64,000 bases of DNA from Geobacillus thermodenitrificans subsp. thermodenitrificans DSM 465 (GCF_000496575.1 NZ_AYKT01000007.1:62001-126000), one strand, 5' to 3'. Numbered from the stretch's first letter, positions 16,986-25,544 are shown. Program-made: numbers and translations. The notes: a model not told the origin generated them from the letters alone.

Positions 16986-17285
16986 ATGTCCATTTCTTTT
17001 GCTGCTGTTGTCGCCAAAATGGAAGACGAGCTTCGGAAAGCGAAAGTTACGAACGACCCGCAGCGGATGCGCGAACACATCGCCGCTGTTCGTGCTTTAT
17101 GCGACTTAATGCTGGAAACGACAGATCAGCCGCAGCCGTCCGTTCCGTCTGTCTCGACAGAGCCGCTTGTCGCCGGCGGATCGTTCCCCGCTGCGGTTGG
17201 TTTTTCGGTTGGCGGCATGTCTACTGGCGGGAAATCTCCTGACATTGATGATGATGCGAACGGGGAGTCGTTGTTGGATTTTTGA
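16986..17285 (+). CDS. ywdI: YwdI family protein
   Basis: This 99-residue soluble protein has a helical N-terminal half (ISFAAVVAKMEDELRKAK...AAVRALCDLML) and a flexible Pro/Ser/Gly-rich C-terminal half ending in GESLLDF. AAGGAGG precedes the ATG. The family is conserved next to ung in Bacillaceae; its function is not known to me. Confidence 0.8.
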   Translation: MSISFAAVVAKMEDELRKAKVTNDPQRMREHIAAVRALCDLMLETTDQPQPSVPSVSTEPLVAGGSFPAAVGFSVGGMSTGGKSPDIDDDANGESLLDF

Positions 17286-17528
17286 TGACATACTTGCAAC
17301 AGCCGCAAAGAAAGTTTGTCATTTGCTCTTTTCCGCAGGTTTTTCGCTACTAGAGTGAAAGGTTTTTCCTCTATTAGGCTGTCTACTTTTGTTTGCGCCG
17401 GAGAATAACGAGCGGCTCTCCGGCTTGGGCATGAGTCCAACCAGCCATGCTCCGAAGCGGCTCGTTTCGTTATAAAAAAGCCGGGTGGGATGAGTCGTCA
17501 AAAAACGTAGAAACAAGGGGGCACATGG
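17286..17528. other. Spacer after ywdI
   Basis: This 243-bp stretch shows no gene. It contains an imperfect inverted repeat (AACGAGCGGCT near 17406 with AGCGGCTCGTTT near 17456) and runs of T around 17340 that do not make a clear terminator. Confidence 0.4.
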
Positions 17529-17774
17529 ATGCAGCAAGATGTCAGAGCTGCACATCGTTTCAGCGCTCACAATCGAAAATATCTACAAAACGATGCGCTA
17601 TGCGGCTGTTTTCATTGTTTGGCCATTTTTAGCCCGGGGGAGATTACAGAGTGGGTTGATCAGGGAGATACAGCACTTTGCCCGTACTGTGGAATTGATT
17701 CTGTTATCGGCGAAGGCTCCGGCTTTCCGATTGCCCGCAACTTTTTAAAACGTATGCGTCAAGAATGGTTCTAA
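17529..17774 (+). CDS. Small zinc-ribbon-like cytoplasmic protein
   Basis: This 81-residue protein contains the paired motif CGCFHCLAIF...CPYCGIDSVIGEG (residues 25-58), a likely four-cysteine zinc site, between a His/Arg-rich N-terminus and an aromatic C-terminus (FLKRMRQEWF). Proteins with the core EITEWVDQGDTALCPYCGIDSVIG occur scattered in bacteria without assigned function. ATG 17529 has AAGGGGG eight bases upstream. It is co-directional with ywdI and ywdK but separated by spacers, so it is probably its own unit and an insertion relative to the B. subtilis order. Confidence 0.75.
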   Translation: MQQDVRAAHRFSAHNRKYLQNDALCGCFHCLAIFSPGEITEWVDQGDTALCPYCGIDSVIGEGSGFPIARNFLKRMRQEWF

Positions 17775-17843
17775 CAAACATGGTCTTATCCTGATAAAAT
17801 AAAAAGAAGGCGGCTCCTTGTTGATTCTGATTGGGGATGCGTG

Positions 17844-17871
17844 TTGTTGTAGCATGTCACTATTTTATAAA
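17844..17871 (+). promoter_or_regulatory. Possible promoter of ywdK
   Basis: TTGTTG, 16-bp spacer, TATAAA, about 40 bp before the ywdK start. Confidence 0.35.
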
Positions 17872-17910
17872 TAAAGAAGGAATCTTAGATTAGAAAGAGG
17901 CGGTGTCACG

Positions 17911-18282
17911 ATGAAAACATTCATCTTTCTTGGCGCGTTGAACGCGTTTTTGGCCGTCGCATTGGGAGCATTTGGTGCGCACGGCCTCGAGGGGAAAATT
18001 CCGGACCGTTATTTAGAAACTTGGAAAACGGCAGTGCAATACCAAATGTTTCATACGACCGGATTGCTTGTGGTCGGTCTGTTGCTTGGCAAAGCACCGA
18101 ATGCTGGGTTGATCGGTGTGGCCGGCTGGGTGATGTTGGCGGGGATTGTGCTGTTTTCCGGCAGTTTATACATATTAAGTGTCACGCAAATCAAGCCGCT
18201 TGGTGCCATCACCCCGTTTGGCGGTGTCGCTTTTTTAATCGCCTGGGTGATGATTGGTTATGCGGCGTTAAAATGGTTGTAA
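17911..18282 (+). CDS. ywdK: DUF423 membrane protein YwdK
   Basis: This 123-residue protein has four predicted membrane helices and the family signature ALGAFGAHGLEGKI...WKTAVQYQMFHTTGLL. An AGAGGCGG site lies before the ATG. The family is widespread and its function is unknown. A terminator follows directly. Confidence 0.88.
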   Translation: MKTFIFLGALNAFLAVALGAFGAHGLEGKIPDRYLETWKTAVQYQMFHTTGLLVVGLLLGKAPNAGLIGVAGWVMLAGIVLFSGSLYILSVTQIKPLGAITPFGGVAFLIAWVMIGYAALKWL

Positions 18283-18315
18283 ACGGAGCGCAGGAGCCGA
18301 GCGCTCCGTTTTTTT
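18283..18315 (+). terminator. Terminator of ywdK
   Basis: Stem ACGGAGCGC/GCGCTCCGT followed by seven T. Confidence 0.9.
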
Positions 18316-18335
18316 GGCTGGCGTCTATATTCATC

Positions 18336-19238
18336 TTATGGTGAAAGCCATAGACTTAACGTCAGTAGCAGACCAACCGCCCAATGATGCCGAGCGGCCC
18401 ATTTCATGCCGCTGATTTCCTCAGCTCGGCTAGCGCTGGGACGGAAACAAAGACAAAGCCGGATAGCAAGCGGCAGTGCGAGCACTGTGATCGCAGCAAG
18501 CAAAGGGACGACATGCCAAAAAATTAAGACGGCGATCGACAAGTAGGTGGAAGCGAGCAAAACAGCGAGAAGCCGTGCTGCGTTTTTCCGTCCAAGCCGA
18601 ATGGCTAACGTGCGGCGAAACGGTCGGTCTTTTTCGATGTCGCGGATGTTGTTCGTCAAAATCATCGAGGCAATGAGCAAGGCGAACGGGATGGACAAGG
18701 CAAACGGAGCGGCGTTTGGCGCATGTCTTTGTACGGCATAAGCGAGTACGGTCACTACCGGCCCCATACAAGTAGCGGCAGTCAACTCGCCTAAGCCGAG
18801 CGAGGCGAGCGGGCGTGGCCCGGCTGAATACGCAATCCCGCATATGATCGCTACGGTGCCGATCCACGCGATAGCTGCATAGCTTTGCCATGCCAAGTAC
18901 GCGCCTAACGCAACCGCGGCGGTCAGCATGGCGCTCGCAACGGCAGGGATCGAGCGATGGGCGGGACCGTCGTCATGCTTGTTTGTCCATTTATCAACGT
19001 CTTGGCCACGCAATCGATCGAAATAGTCATTCAGCATGTTGACTGCCGACTGGATCAGCACAGAGGCGGCCAGCATTGCCAACAACACGTCGATCCGAAC
19101 AGCCCCTTTTTTTGCCGCCAGCGCGGTAGCGGCCAGCACAGGGCTGATCGTCCCGCTCCATGTCAACGGACGCATTAAGTGAAACCATGAAAAACGATAA
19201 AACCAACGCTGATCTTCTTCGCAATGTTCATATCGCAA
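18336..19238 (-). CDS. UbiA-superfamily prenyltransferase, MenA-like
   Basis: This roughly 300-residue membrane enzyme would attach a polyprenyl chain to an aromatic acceptor. It has 8-9 hydrophobic helices, the first prenyl-diphosphate motif NMLNDYFDRLRGQDVD (about residue 70) and the second NNIRDIEKDRPFRRTLAIRLGRKNA (about residue 200), which matches the second motif of MenA (1,4-dihydroxy-2-naphthoate prenyltransferase). It differs from canonical MenA in the loop between the motifs. Start codon is uncertain: TTG 19238, six bases after GAGGGG, is my choice. The CopD-like gene ends 19 bp upstream, so the two form an operon. It may be an additional menaquinone-type prenyltransferase. Confidence 0.72.
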   Translation of the reverse strand: MRYEHCEEDQRWFYRFSWFHLMRPLTWSGTISPVLAATALAAKKGAVRIDVLLAMLAASVLIQSAVNMLNDYFDRLRGQDVDKWTNKHDDGPAHRSIPAVASAMLTAAVALGAYLAWQSYAAIAWIGTVAIICGIAYSAGPRPLASLGLGELTAATCMGPVVTVLAYAVQRHAPNAAPFALSIPFALLIASMILTNNIRDIEKDRPFRRTLAIRLGRKNAARLLAVLLASTYLSIAVLIFWHVVPLLAAITVLALPLAIRLCLCFRPSASRAEEISGMKWAARHHWAVGLLLTLSLWLSP

Positions 19239-19257
19239 TGCCAACCCCTCGTTTCCA

Positions 19258-19758
19258 TCAGGAAAGTAAAAGCATGCATAGGATGAGTACGACAAACCCG
19301 GCCGCTTCGACCGACTGAATGGCAATGATCGAAGTCATCGCGTTTTTTAACGGTGCGTCATTGCCATGTTCGGCTTGTTGCCAAAGTTCTTCATCGGCAA
19401 ACACGGTCATCGCTTTGCGGTAACCGACAAACATCCCCCAAGCGAGCGTGGCGGTTCCTGTGAGGAGGGCGGTCAGCCATACACGGCCATAGGCGGTCAG
19501 CCATACATCCGCCCAACTGTGAATCGGCCCAGCAGCTGTGCCAAGCCATATGCCGGTGGTGATGACGACGGCGCCTGCTGCGGCGAGCGGCCGGTGCGAC
19601 CACTGCATAAGCGATCGGAAAAATTGCTGGCGCTGAAGCGGCCGCATGAATCGGGAGGCGGGATACACCGCCCAGCCGATGAATGCCACGCCTCCTACCC
19701 ACATGATCGCCGCGACAAGATGTACCCCGAGCAGAAAATCACGCGACGTCCAAGCCAT
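19258..19758 (-). CDS. CopD-like membrane protein
   Basis: This 166-residue protein has four or five membrane helices. The N-terminal segment LLGVHLVAAIMWVGGVAFIGWAVYP, with a histidine in helix 1, and the HRPLAAAGAVVITTGIWLG helix are typical of the CopD/YcnJ membrane domain and related haem/copper-associated proteins. ATG 19758 has GAGGGG seven bases upstream; the frame upstream of it crosses the promoter. It is first gene of an operon with the MenA-like prenyltransferase. Upstream are a TATAAT -10 and an Fnr-type box. The metal or haem role is not shown by the sequence. Confidence 0.72.
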   Translation of the reverse strand: MAWTSRDFLLGVHLVAAIMWVGGVAFIGWAVYPASRFMRPLQRQQFFRSLMQWSHRPLAAAGAVVITTGIWLGTAAGPIHSWADVWLTAYGRVWLTALLTGTATLAWGMFVGYRKAMTVFADEELWQQAEHGNDAPLKNAMTSIIAIQSVEAAGFVVLILCMLLLS

Positions 19759-19791
19759 AAACAGACCCCTCTTTTTGTGTTGTTTACCACC

Positions 19792-19797
19792 ATTATA
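19792..19797 (-). promoter_or_regulatory. -10 element of the CopD-like/MenA-like operon
   Basis: TATAAT on the minus strand about 35 bp before the ATG. No good -35 hexamer is visible at 16-18 bp spacing. Confidence 0.5.
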
Positions 19798-19818
19798 TAC
19801 AGCTAGGTGGCGACAACT

Positions 19819-19834
19819 TGTGATGGCCATCACG
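19819..19834 (-). promoter_or_regulatory. Fnr/Crp-type box, centred at -41.5
   Basis: The plus strand reads TGTGATGGCCATCACG, i.e. TGTGA-N6-TCACG, containing a 14-bp perfect palindrome (19820-19833). Relative to a start point seven bases after the TATAAT at 19792-19797, the centre is at -41.5, the class II activator position used by Fnr. Confidence 0.5.
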
Positions 19835-19845
19835 TCAGCCAAAAT

Positions 19846-19875
19846 AAAGAAGGTTGCCTTTAGCAACCTTCTTGT
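19846..19875 (-). terminator. Terminator of cwlJ-gerQ
   Basis: On the minus strand the stem AAGAAGGTTGC / GCAACCTTCTT with a short loop is followed by a T-rich tail. It sits 20 bp after the gerQ stop. Confidence 0.75.
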
Positions 19876-19894
19876 CAAAAGACTGTTTTTCAAT

Positions 19895-20467
19895 TTAGCG
19901 TGGAGAATACGTAGCAAGCGGCGTTGTGGTCGCGGCTGTACTTCCCGCGAATGGATATTCGTAGGCGATTTCTCCTTCAAACGTGACGTAGTCGACATAA
20001 ATCATCGGAATTAAATAGCGCGTGCCCGTTTGCTGGTCGCTTAAAATGACATGGTCACGCCCAGCCGCCTCAATGACGCCGCGGAACACTTTCGCATTCC
20101 ATTCGCGGTTGTTTTCGAACGTCGCATAAACCGTGGCGGTTTTTCCTCTGTTTAGCCGCAAAATGTTTTCAATGTACGACTCTTCAATCGGCAACATCCC
20201 CGGAATCGAGGGGCCTGCGGTGGCAGGGGCGGCGGCGGTTGTCGGTGTCGGCATTGACGTTGGTGCAGTAGTCATCGGCATCATCGTTGGAGCGGCCGCT
20301 TGTGGATAATAATACGGATACGTTGTAGGATAATACGGCTGTGAGTACGGGTAACCGTAAGGATAGGATGCATACGGTTGTTGCCGTTCTTGATCGAACG
20401 GCGCATAATAAAACGGTTGTTGCTCCTCGTCAAGCGGATAGAAGTTGTTTTCTGTATGGTTAGACAT
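19895..20467 (-). CDS. gerQ: Spore coat protein GerQ
   Basis: This 190-residue spore coat protein is needed for CwlJ function in germination and is cross-linked by transglutaminase in B. subtilis. The N-terminal 90 residues are low complexity, rich in Tyr, Pro, Gln then Thr/Ala/Pro; the conserved domain begins at PIEESYIENILRLNRGKTATVYATFENNREWNAKVFRGVIEAAGRDHVI. GAGGAGG precedes the ATG at seven bases. It follows cwlJ by 24 bp in one operon, the same arrangement as in B. subtilis. Confidence 0.93.
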   Translation of the reverse strand: MSNHTENNFYPLDEEQQPFYYAPFDQERQQPYASYPYGYPYSQPYYPTTYPYYYPQAAAPTMMPMTTAPTSMPTPTTAAAPATAGPSIPGMLPIEESYIENILRLNRGKTATVYATFENNREWNAKVFRGVIEAAGRDHVILSDQQTGTRYLIPMIYVDYVTFEGEIAYEYPFAGSTAATTTPLATYSPR

Positions 20468-20491
20468 AAAAAAACCTCCTCTATAAAAATG

Positions 20492-20920
20492 TTAATAAAC
20501 ACGTGGGCAGTCGGATTGGCTCGGTGCAAAAAAGCAGTGCGATTTGTAGCGGCCGGAGTTCCATTGGTTAAACCATTGTGGCGGGCACGATTGGCCTTCA
20601 GGTGGTCTAAAAAACCAAAGTGAATTTGTCGCCGGATGGTAGCGCCAACCGCGGATGACTTGACGGGCCAAGCCGATATCTACTTCGCGTGCCCGTTGGT
20701 AAAAATATCCCTTTTGTACCGCTTCAAAACCGCCTGGGCTCTGAAATACCATTTGCCGGATTGAACGGAGACCGCGGAAATCGAGACAATCGGCAATAAC
20801 GCGGTTAATGCCGACATTGCCGACCATCAGCATCCCAAGCCGCCCGTCTCCTTCCGCTTCGGCCCGCATCAGCCGGGCTAACAGCTTCACGTCTTCTTCT
20901 GTATGGGCTACAACAGCCAT
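20492..20920 (-). CDS. cwlJ: Spore cortex-lytic hydrolase CwlJ
   Basis: This 142-residue hydrolase (SleB/CwlJ catalytic domain only) degrades spore cortex during germination. Motifs ARLMRAEAEGDGRLGMLMVGNVGINRV, with the catalytic glutamate near residue 22, and ATNSLWFFRPP...CPPQWFNQWNSGRYKSHCFF are intact. It lacks a signal peptide, as in other CwlJ, and is placed in the coat with GerQ. Forms an operon with gerQ. No convincing sigma-E promoter was found by eye in the upstream 60 bp, though one is expected. Confidence 0.94.
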   Translation of the reverse strand: MAVVAHTEEDVKLLARLMRAEAEGDGRLGMLMVGNVGINRVIADCLDFRGLRSIRQMVFQSPGGFEAVQKGYFYQRAREVDIGLARQVIRGWRYHPATNSLWFFRPPEGQSCPPQWFNQWNSGRYKSHCFFAPSQSDCPRVY

Positions 20921-21173
20921 ATCGTCACCTCGGTCGTTATCAATTTCGACAGTAATAGGCTATTGATGGAGAAAGAAAATGGTGACAGACGGACAGACTG
21001 TTTCCAAAGGGAATTTCTGATTTTATATGTATGGGGAAACCAAGCCTCATATGACAGAAAACCATATGGTTGTCCAAAACAGCGGGGAAGCAAGGCAGGG
21101 ACTGACGGAAAAAGCCGTCGATCCTTCGTTGTGTGTACAAGATATAGAGCGAAGAATCCGTTGGATGTGGTAA
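20921..21173. other. Spacer between cwlJ and the hemQ terminator
   Basis: About 250 bp with no gene I can support. It should contain the cwlJ promoter on the minus strand; I could not identify one with confidence. Confidence 0.4.
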
Positions 21174-21205
21174 TAAAAAGGTGTCTCATGCTTTTGAGAC
21201 ACCCT
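21174..21205 (-). terminator. Terminator of hemQ
   Basis: On the minus strand GGTGTCTCA / TGAGACACC followed by five T, directly after the stop. Confidence 0.88.
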
Positions 21206-21213
21206 CATTGCTG

Positions 21214-21960
21214 TTAAATATGGAAGAAGGTCGGTACGTTTTCAGCCGCTAGGCGGTTGCCGACGAAAAACGAACCAAACTCGCCAAAGCGAGCGCTCAC
21301 TTCATCGAAGCGCATTTCATAAACAAGTTTTTTGAACTGGAGGGCATCATCGGAAAACAAGGTGACACCCCATTCAAAATCGTCCAAACCGACAGAGCCG
21401 GTAATGATTTGCGTCACTTTGCCGGCGTATTTTCGACCGGTCATGCCGTGAGCGCGCATGAGCTCGCGCCGCTGTTCCATCGACAACATGTACCAGTTGT
21501 CATCGCCTTGGCGCCGCTTATCCATCGGGTAGAAGCAAATGTAGTTCGTTTTCGGCAAAATCGGGTACAAGCGGCGGCGCACTTCCGGAATTTGATACGG
21601 ATCTTCGTTGCCGGACGCTAGATAGTTGCTCAATTCGACGACCGAGACGTACGAATACGCCGGCAGCAAATACTCGGCAAGTTTCGTTTTATTGAGCGCC
21701 GTTTCAATCTCATGAAGCTCATCGAGCGTCGGGCGCAAAATCATAAACAAAATGTCCGCTTTCTGCCCGACGATCGTGTAAATCGCATGGCTGCCTTGCT
21801 GTTCGCTTTCGGTCGTTTCCCATTTGTCGACGAGCGCCAAAAACTCGTCAATCGCTGCTTGACGTTCTTCGTTCGGCAACATTTTCCACGCGTTCCAGTC
21901 GATCGTACGGAAATCATGCAAACAATACCAACCGTCTAACGTTTGGGCCGCTTCACTCAT
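21214..21960 (-). CDS. hemQ: Coproheme decarboxylase
   Basis: This 248-residue chlorite-dismutase-fold enzyme converts coproheme III to haem b in the coproporphyrin-dependent pathway of Gram-positive bacteria. Motifs include [24 protein letters not shown] (with the catalytic tyrosine, near residue 145), [14 protein letters not shown] and the haem-ligand region [19 protein letters not shown] (proximal histidine). ATG 21960 gives MSEAAQTL and best spacing to AAGGAG; ATG 21963 and GTG 21969 are alternatives. Flanked by its own terminator. Corresponds to ywfI in B. subtilis. Confidence 0.95.
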   Translation of the reverse strand: MSEAAQTLDGWYCLHDFRTIDWNAWKMLPNEERQAAIDEFLALVDKWETTESEQQGSHAIYTIVGQKADILFMILRPTLDELHEIETALNKTKLAEYLLPAYSYVSVVELSNYLASGNEDPYQIPEVRRRLYPILPKTNYICFYPMDKRRQGDDNWYMLSMEQRRELMRAHGMTGRKYAGKVTQIITGSVGLDDFEWGVTLFSDDALQFKKLVYEMRFDEVSARFGEFGSFFVGNRLAAENVPTFFHI

Positions 21961-22194
21961 CATCGTCACTCCTTATCGGTCAATAGTACAGTATTACTAT
22001 ACCATAGTTTGCCCAAAAAAGCGGACATCGGTGCACAGGGCAAAAGTAGACTGAATTGTGCCAAAAGGTGAATTATTTGTTGGAAGGGCTTACTATGATT
22101 GCGTTTCGCATATAAAGAGGTATGCTTAATGGTAGAGGAAGGTTGGTGTGTCCCGCAGGGAAAACGTCAACCGATCATAAAGGAGGCATGAATC

Positions 22195-23169
22195 GTGGCA
22201 AACGATTTATTTACAGCATTAAAGGAGAAAGTGGTTGGCACCGGACGGAAAATTGTATTTCCGGAAGGAACGGATGACCGCATTTTGACGGCGGCAAGCC
22301 GATTGGCGGCGGAACAAGTGCTTCTGCCGATCGTTCTTGGCGATGAACAAGCGATCAAAGCGAGAGCAGCGGAGCTTGGCTTACCTTTTGACGGAGTGGA
22401 CATCATCAATCCGCGCGACTATGCGGAGTTTGATCAGCTCGTTTCCGCTTTCGTTGAGCGCCGTAAAGGGAAAGTGACGGAAGAAGCAGCACGCAAACTG
22501 TTGTTGGATGAAAACTATTTCGGCACGATGCTTGTCTATACAGGTGCAGCGGACGGTCTCGTAAGCGGGGCGGCTCACTCGACAGCCGATACGGTGCGCC
22601 CGGCTTTGCAAATTATTAAGACGAAACCGGGAGTCCGCAAAACGTCCGGCGTTTTCATTATGGTGCGCGGCGAGGAGAAGTATGTGTTTGCCGACTGCGC
22701 CATCAACATTGCCCCTGACAGCCAAGACTTGGCCGAAATTGCGATCGAGAGCGCCCGGACGGCTGCTATGTTCGGCCTCCATCCGCGCGTGGCCATGCTT
22801 AGCTTTTCGACGAAAGGCTCGGCTTCGTCGCCGGAAACGGAAAAAGTCGCAGAGGCTGTGCGATTGGCGAAGGAAATGGCTCCTGACCTCGTCCTTGACG
22901 GCGAGTTTCAATTTGACGCGGCGTTCGTGCCAGAAGTAGCGAAAAAGAAAGCGCCGGATTCGGTCATTCAAGGCGATGCAAACGTCTTTATTTTCCCGAG
23001 CCTCGAGGCAGGCAACATCGGCTACAAAATCGCCCAACGCCTCGGCGGCTTTGAAGCGGTCGGCCCGATTTTGCAAGGGCTGAACAAGCCAGTAAACGAC
23101 TTATCACGCGGCTGCAGCGCAGAAGATGCCTATAAGCTCGCCTTGATTACGGCAGCTCAATCATTATAG
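22195..23169 (+). CDS. pta: Phosphate acetyltransferase
   Basis: This 324-residue enzyme interconverts acetyl-CoA and acetyl phosphate for overflow metabolism. It is the short class without the DRTGG/BioD-like N-terminal domain. Motifs RKIVFPEGTDDRILTAA, VYTGAADGLVSGAAHSTADTVRPALQIIKT, FADCAINIAPDSQDLAEIA and LNKPVNDLSRGCSAEDAYKLALITA are typical. GTG start with AAAGGAGG upstream. A possible promoter (TTGCGT-N16-TATGCT near 22097-22124) lies upstream; I saw no convincing CcpA site. A terminator follows. Confidence 0.96.
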   Translation: MANDLFTALKEKVVGTGRKIVFPEGTDDRILTAASRLAAEQVLLPIVLGDEQAIKARAAELGLPFDGVDIINPRDYAEFDQLVSAFVERRKGKVTEEAARKLLLDENYFGTMLVYTGAADGLVSGAAHSTADTVRPALQIIKTKPGVRKTSGVFIMVRGEEKYVFADCAINIAPDSQDLAEIAIESARTAAMFGLHPRVAMLSFSTKGSASSPETEKVAEAVRLAKEMAPDLVLDGEFQFDAAFVPEVAKKKAPDSVIQGDANVFIFPSLEAGNIGYKIAQRLGGFEAVGPILQGLNKPVNDLSRGCSAEDAYKLALITAAQSL

Positions 23170-23273
23170 GACGATGCTTTCGTGAACAGCTATGCATCGG
23201 TGCGTCCAGCCCTTTAAAAACAGTGGTTATTGGAGCGCACGGTTTCACGCATGCGAGAAAAGCAAGCCAAAAA

Positions 23274-23303
23274 GGTGTCCCGACAACGCGGGGCACCTTT
23301 TTT
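23274..23303 (+). terminator. Terminator of pta
   Basis: Stem GGTGTCCCG/CGGGGCACC (one G-U) with six T, 105 bp after the stop. The rest of the 314-bp spacer holds the lipL promoter. Confidence 0.85.
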
Positions 23304-23433
23304 CGATGTTCGGCGGTGAAGTATTCTCCACGTTTTCTCGCATTGTGCGTTCCATTCCCAGTCATTTTTACTCCATCATTTTTCGTTATGCCGCAGTGAA
23401 CGGGGACGAGATAAGAGGCATCCGCTTTGGTTA

Positions 23434-23442
23434 TGTTATAAT
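23434..23442 (+). promoter_or_regulatory. Extended -10 promoter of lipL
   Basis: TGTTATAAT, a TGn-TATAAT element about 42 bp before the start codon, without a clear -35. Confidence 0.5.
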
Positions 23443-23483
23443 CATAATCAAAAAACGGATGAAGAATAAGGAGCTAGCAGCTA

Positions 23484-24344
23484 ATGATGAACGAATTGTT
23501 GCAGCAACGAAAATGGCGAGTGATTGATCAATCGCATTTCGGCTCGTTATTTGACGCAAAACAGTCGTTTGCGACTGATGATACGCTATGCACCGCGGTC
23601 GGTACCGGGCGGTCTGATGCCGTCGTCCGCACATGGGTGCATGAGAATACCGTCGTTTTAGGCGCCGCGGATACAAAACTTCCGTATATTGATGAGGCCG
23701 TTGCGTTTTTGCGCCAGCGAGGGTACCGTGTCGTCGTGCGTAATTCCGGTGGATTGGCTGTCGTTCTTGACAGCGGGGTGCTGAACATATCACTTATTTT
23801 TCCAGAAACGAAAAAACACATGATTGCCATCGAACAGGGATATGAAGCGATGTACGCGCTCATTGCAGCCATGCTTGCCCCCTACGGCGCCAACATCGAA
23901 GCGGGAGAAGTTGTTGGCTCGTACTGCCCAGGCAGCTATGACTTAAGCATCGGCGGGAAAAAATTCGCTGGCATTTCACAGCGGCGCGTGCGCGGTGGAG
24001 TCGCGGTACAAATTTATCTTTGCGTCACCGGCAGCGGAGCTGAACGAGCTGAGCTCATCCGCTGCTTTTACGAGCTCGGTCGGCAAGGGAAAGAAACGAA
24101 ATTTACCTATCCTGATGTCGTCCCAGGAGTGATGGCATCACTTTCTGAACTCATCGGCCGCGAGTTGTCGGTTGACGAGCTGTTGGTTGCCCTTTGGCGC
24201 ACGCTTCAATCGTTTGGCGGTGCTTTGTATTCGTCCGCCCTCGATGGTGAGGAATGGGAATGGTATGAACAATATTGGGCACGCATCGTCGAACGGAACG
24301 CCAACGTATCCATCACAGAACCGAGTGAAGGCATCAAACGGTAA
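23484..24344 (+). CDS. lipL: Octanoyl-[GcvH]:protein N-octanoyltransferase
   Basis: This 286-residue enzyme of the BPL/LPL fold transfers octanoyl groups from GcvH to the E2 subunits of 2-oxoacid dehydrogenases by amidotransfer, the last step of octanoyl delivery before LipA. The catalytic cysteine is in [27 protein letters not shown] (about residues 144-170). The [21 protein letters not shown] segment is the substrate pocket. It corresponds to B. subtilis LipL (YwfL), also beside pta. Either of two adjacent ATG codons (23484, 23487) may start it; AAGGAG lies upstream. Distinguished from LplA by the SYCPG cysteine. Confidence 0.92.
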   Translation: MMNELLQQRKWRVIDQSHFGSLFDAKQSFATDDTLCTAVGTGRSDAVVRTWVHENTVVLGAADTKLPYIDEAVAFLRQRGYRVVVRNSGGLAVVLDSGVLNISLIFPETKKHMIAIEQGYEAMYALIAAMLAPYGANIEAGEVVGSYCPGSYDLSIGGKKFAGISQRRVRGGVAVQIYLCVTGSGAERAELIRCFYELGRQGKETKFTYPDVVPGVMASLSELIGRELSVDELLVALWRTLQSFGGALYSSALDGEEWEWYEQYWARIVERNANVSITEPSEGIKR

Positions 24345-24413
24345 CATTCATTTTGCTTCGGATGAATGAGGCCGACTTGCCAGCTATCGAGAAGATCGCC
24401 GTTTTCCGACGAA

Positions 24414-24447
24414 AGAAAAGGATGCCGCAGTTCTCCATCGGCATCCT
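24414..24447 (-). terminator. Terminator of rsfA
   Basis: On the minus strand AGGATGCCG/CGGCATCCT followed by TTTTC-TTT. Confidence 0.85.
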
Positions 24448-24453
24448 GTTTCG

Positions 24454-25110
24454 TTACTCGGCGATTTTCTCTAAGTTTCCATTGGGGTCCATGCGGAAGG
24501 TCAGACCTCGCTCCTCTTCCTCTTTTAACACCATTTTGCGTGCTCGATTAATGATTTTGACAAGTGTCTCAAAATCTTCTTGGACAGTCGACGAGTTTTC
24601 TTCTAATTTCGCAACCTGTTCCTCTAGTTCCTTATTTTTTTGCTTTAATTCTTCAATTTCGCGGCGCAGCCGTTCATTTTCTTTGATCAGTGTTTCCCGT
24701 TTCTGTTCGTGCGATTGGAACGTTTTCAAAAAGGCGATTACTTGATCAAGTGTGACTGATTGAGGCTGCGGTGCTGGAATGACGGCCGGCAACTGCATGA
24801 TGTCGCCGAGCTCCTCTAATGACGGCATCGGTGGTTCATACAGACGGCGCTTTCTAGCACCGCCTTGTTTGGCAAGCAGACGCTGTCGTTCTTTTCGTTG
24901 CTTTTTCGCTAGCTGGAGTGCTTCTTCATACCGATGGCGGACGACCGCGTTCCAACGGAACCCGCAGGCGGCCGACGTCCGGTTTAATTTGTCACCAACT
25001 TCTTCAAATGCGTTCAGCTGGGTGCTTCCTTCGCGTACATGGCGAAGCACGGTTTCCGCTAACAACAAATCGTCTTCTTCCGTCCAAGCATCTTGTCGTT
25101 GCTTCATCAT
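24454..25110 (-). CDS. rsfA: RsfA-family prespore transcription regulator
   Basis: This 218-residue protein has an N-terminal Myb/SANT-like DNA-binding domain ([53 protein letters not shown], residues 5-60), a basic linker, and a long coiled coil (about 130-185). RsfA of B. subtilis fine-tunes sigma-F-dependent genes in the forespore. ATG 25110 or the adjacent ATG 25107 follow AAGGAG. The protein family has several paralogs in some Bacillaceae, but location beside the ywf genes favours RsfA. Confidence 0.85.
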   Translation of the reverse strand: MMKQRQDAWTEEDDLLLAETVLRHVREGSTQLNAFEEVGDKLNRTSAACGFRWNAVVRHRYEEALQLAKKQRKERQRLLAKQGGARKRRLYEPPMPSLEELGDIMQLPAVIPAPQPQSVTLDQVIAFLKTFQSHEQKRETLIKENERLRREIEELKQKNKELEEQVAKLEENSSTVQEDFETLVKIINRARKMVLKEEEERGLTFRMDPNGNLEKIAE

Positions 25111-25280
25111 TCCCCACTCCTTTTTCGTTTCTAGTAAAAGGATGGGCAAAAAGAAACAAATTTATACGTTGCAAGTTTACAGGATTGGCAAATTGCAAGA
25201 ATGAAAGCCGCCCGCTTGCAATTTTCCTGCGAAAGCGGTAGAATACACAAAGCAAACGCTGTGGAAAGGGATGACAAGTG

Positions 25281-25508
25281 ATGGCAAATGAGTTTCGCGT
25301 TTGCGACGACTGCAAGGCACCGAACTTAAAGACGTTGCTTCCGCGCCTGAAAAAGCTCGATCCGGATGCGGTCATTAAAATCGGTTGCCAGTCATATTGC
25401 GGTCCGGGGCGGAAAAAAACGTTCGCCTTCGTCAATAATCGCCCAGTAGCGGCGCTGACGGAAGACGAACTGATCGATAAAATTGCCGAAAGACTGAAAA
25501 GCCGCTAA
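25281..25508 (+). CDS. DUF1450 family protein
   Basis: This 75-residue protein carries [16 protein letters not shown] and [35 protein letters not shown], the DUF1450 signature with four conserved cysteines, suggesting a metal site or a thioredoxin-like fold. Function unknown. ATG 25281 has AAAGGGA upstream. Monocistronic, with a perfect terminator directly after. Confidence 0.82.
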   Translation: MANEFRVCDDCKAPNLKTLLPRLKKLDPDAVIKIGCQSYCGPGRKKTFAFVNNRPVAALTEDELIDKIAERLKSR

Positions 25509-25511
25509 TTG

Positions 25512-25544
25512 ATCACCTTCTTTGCCGAAAGAAGGTGATTTTTT
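25512..25544 (+). terminator. Terminator of the DUF1450 gene
   Basis: Perfect 12-bp stem ATCACCTTCTTT/AAAGAAGGTGAT with a 4-base loop and six T. Confidence 0.9.

Noticed and set aside
22092-22110. TGCG-TTT-CGCA repeat upstream of pta as a CcpA site
   Set aside because: The short palindrome does not match TGWAANCGNTNWCA, so I do not call it a cre.
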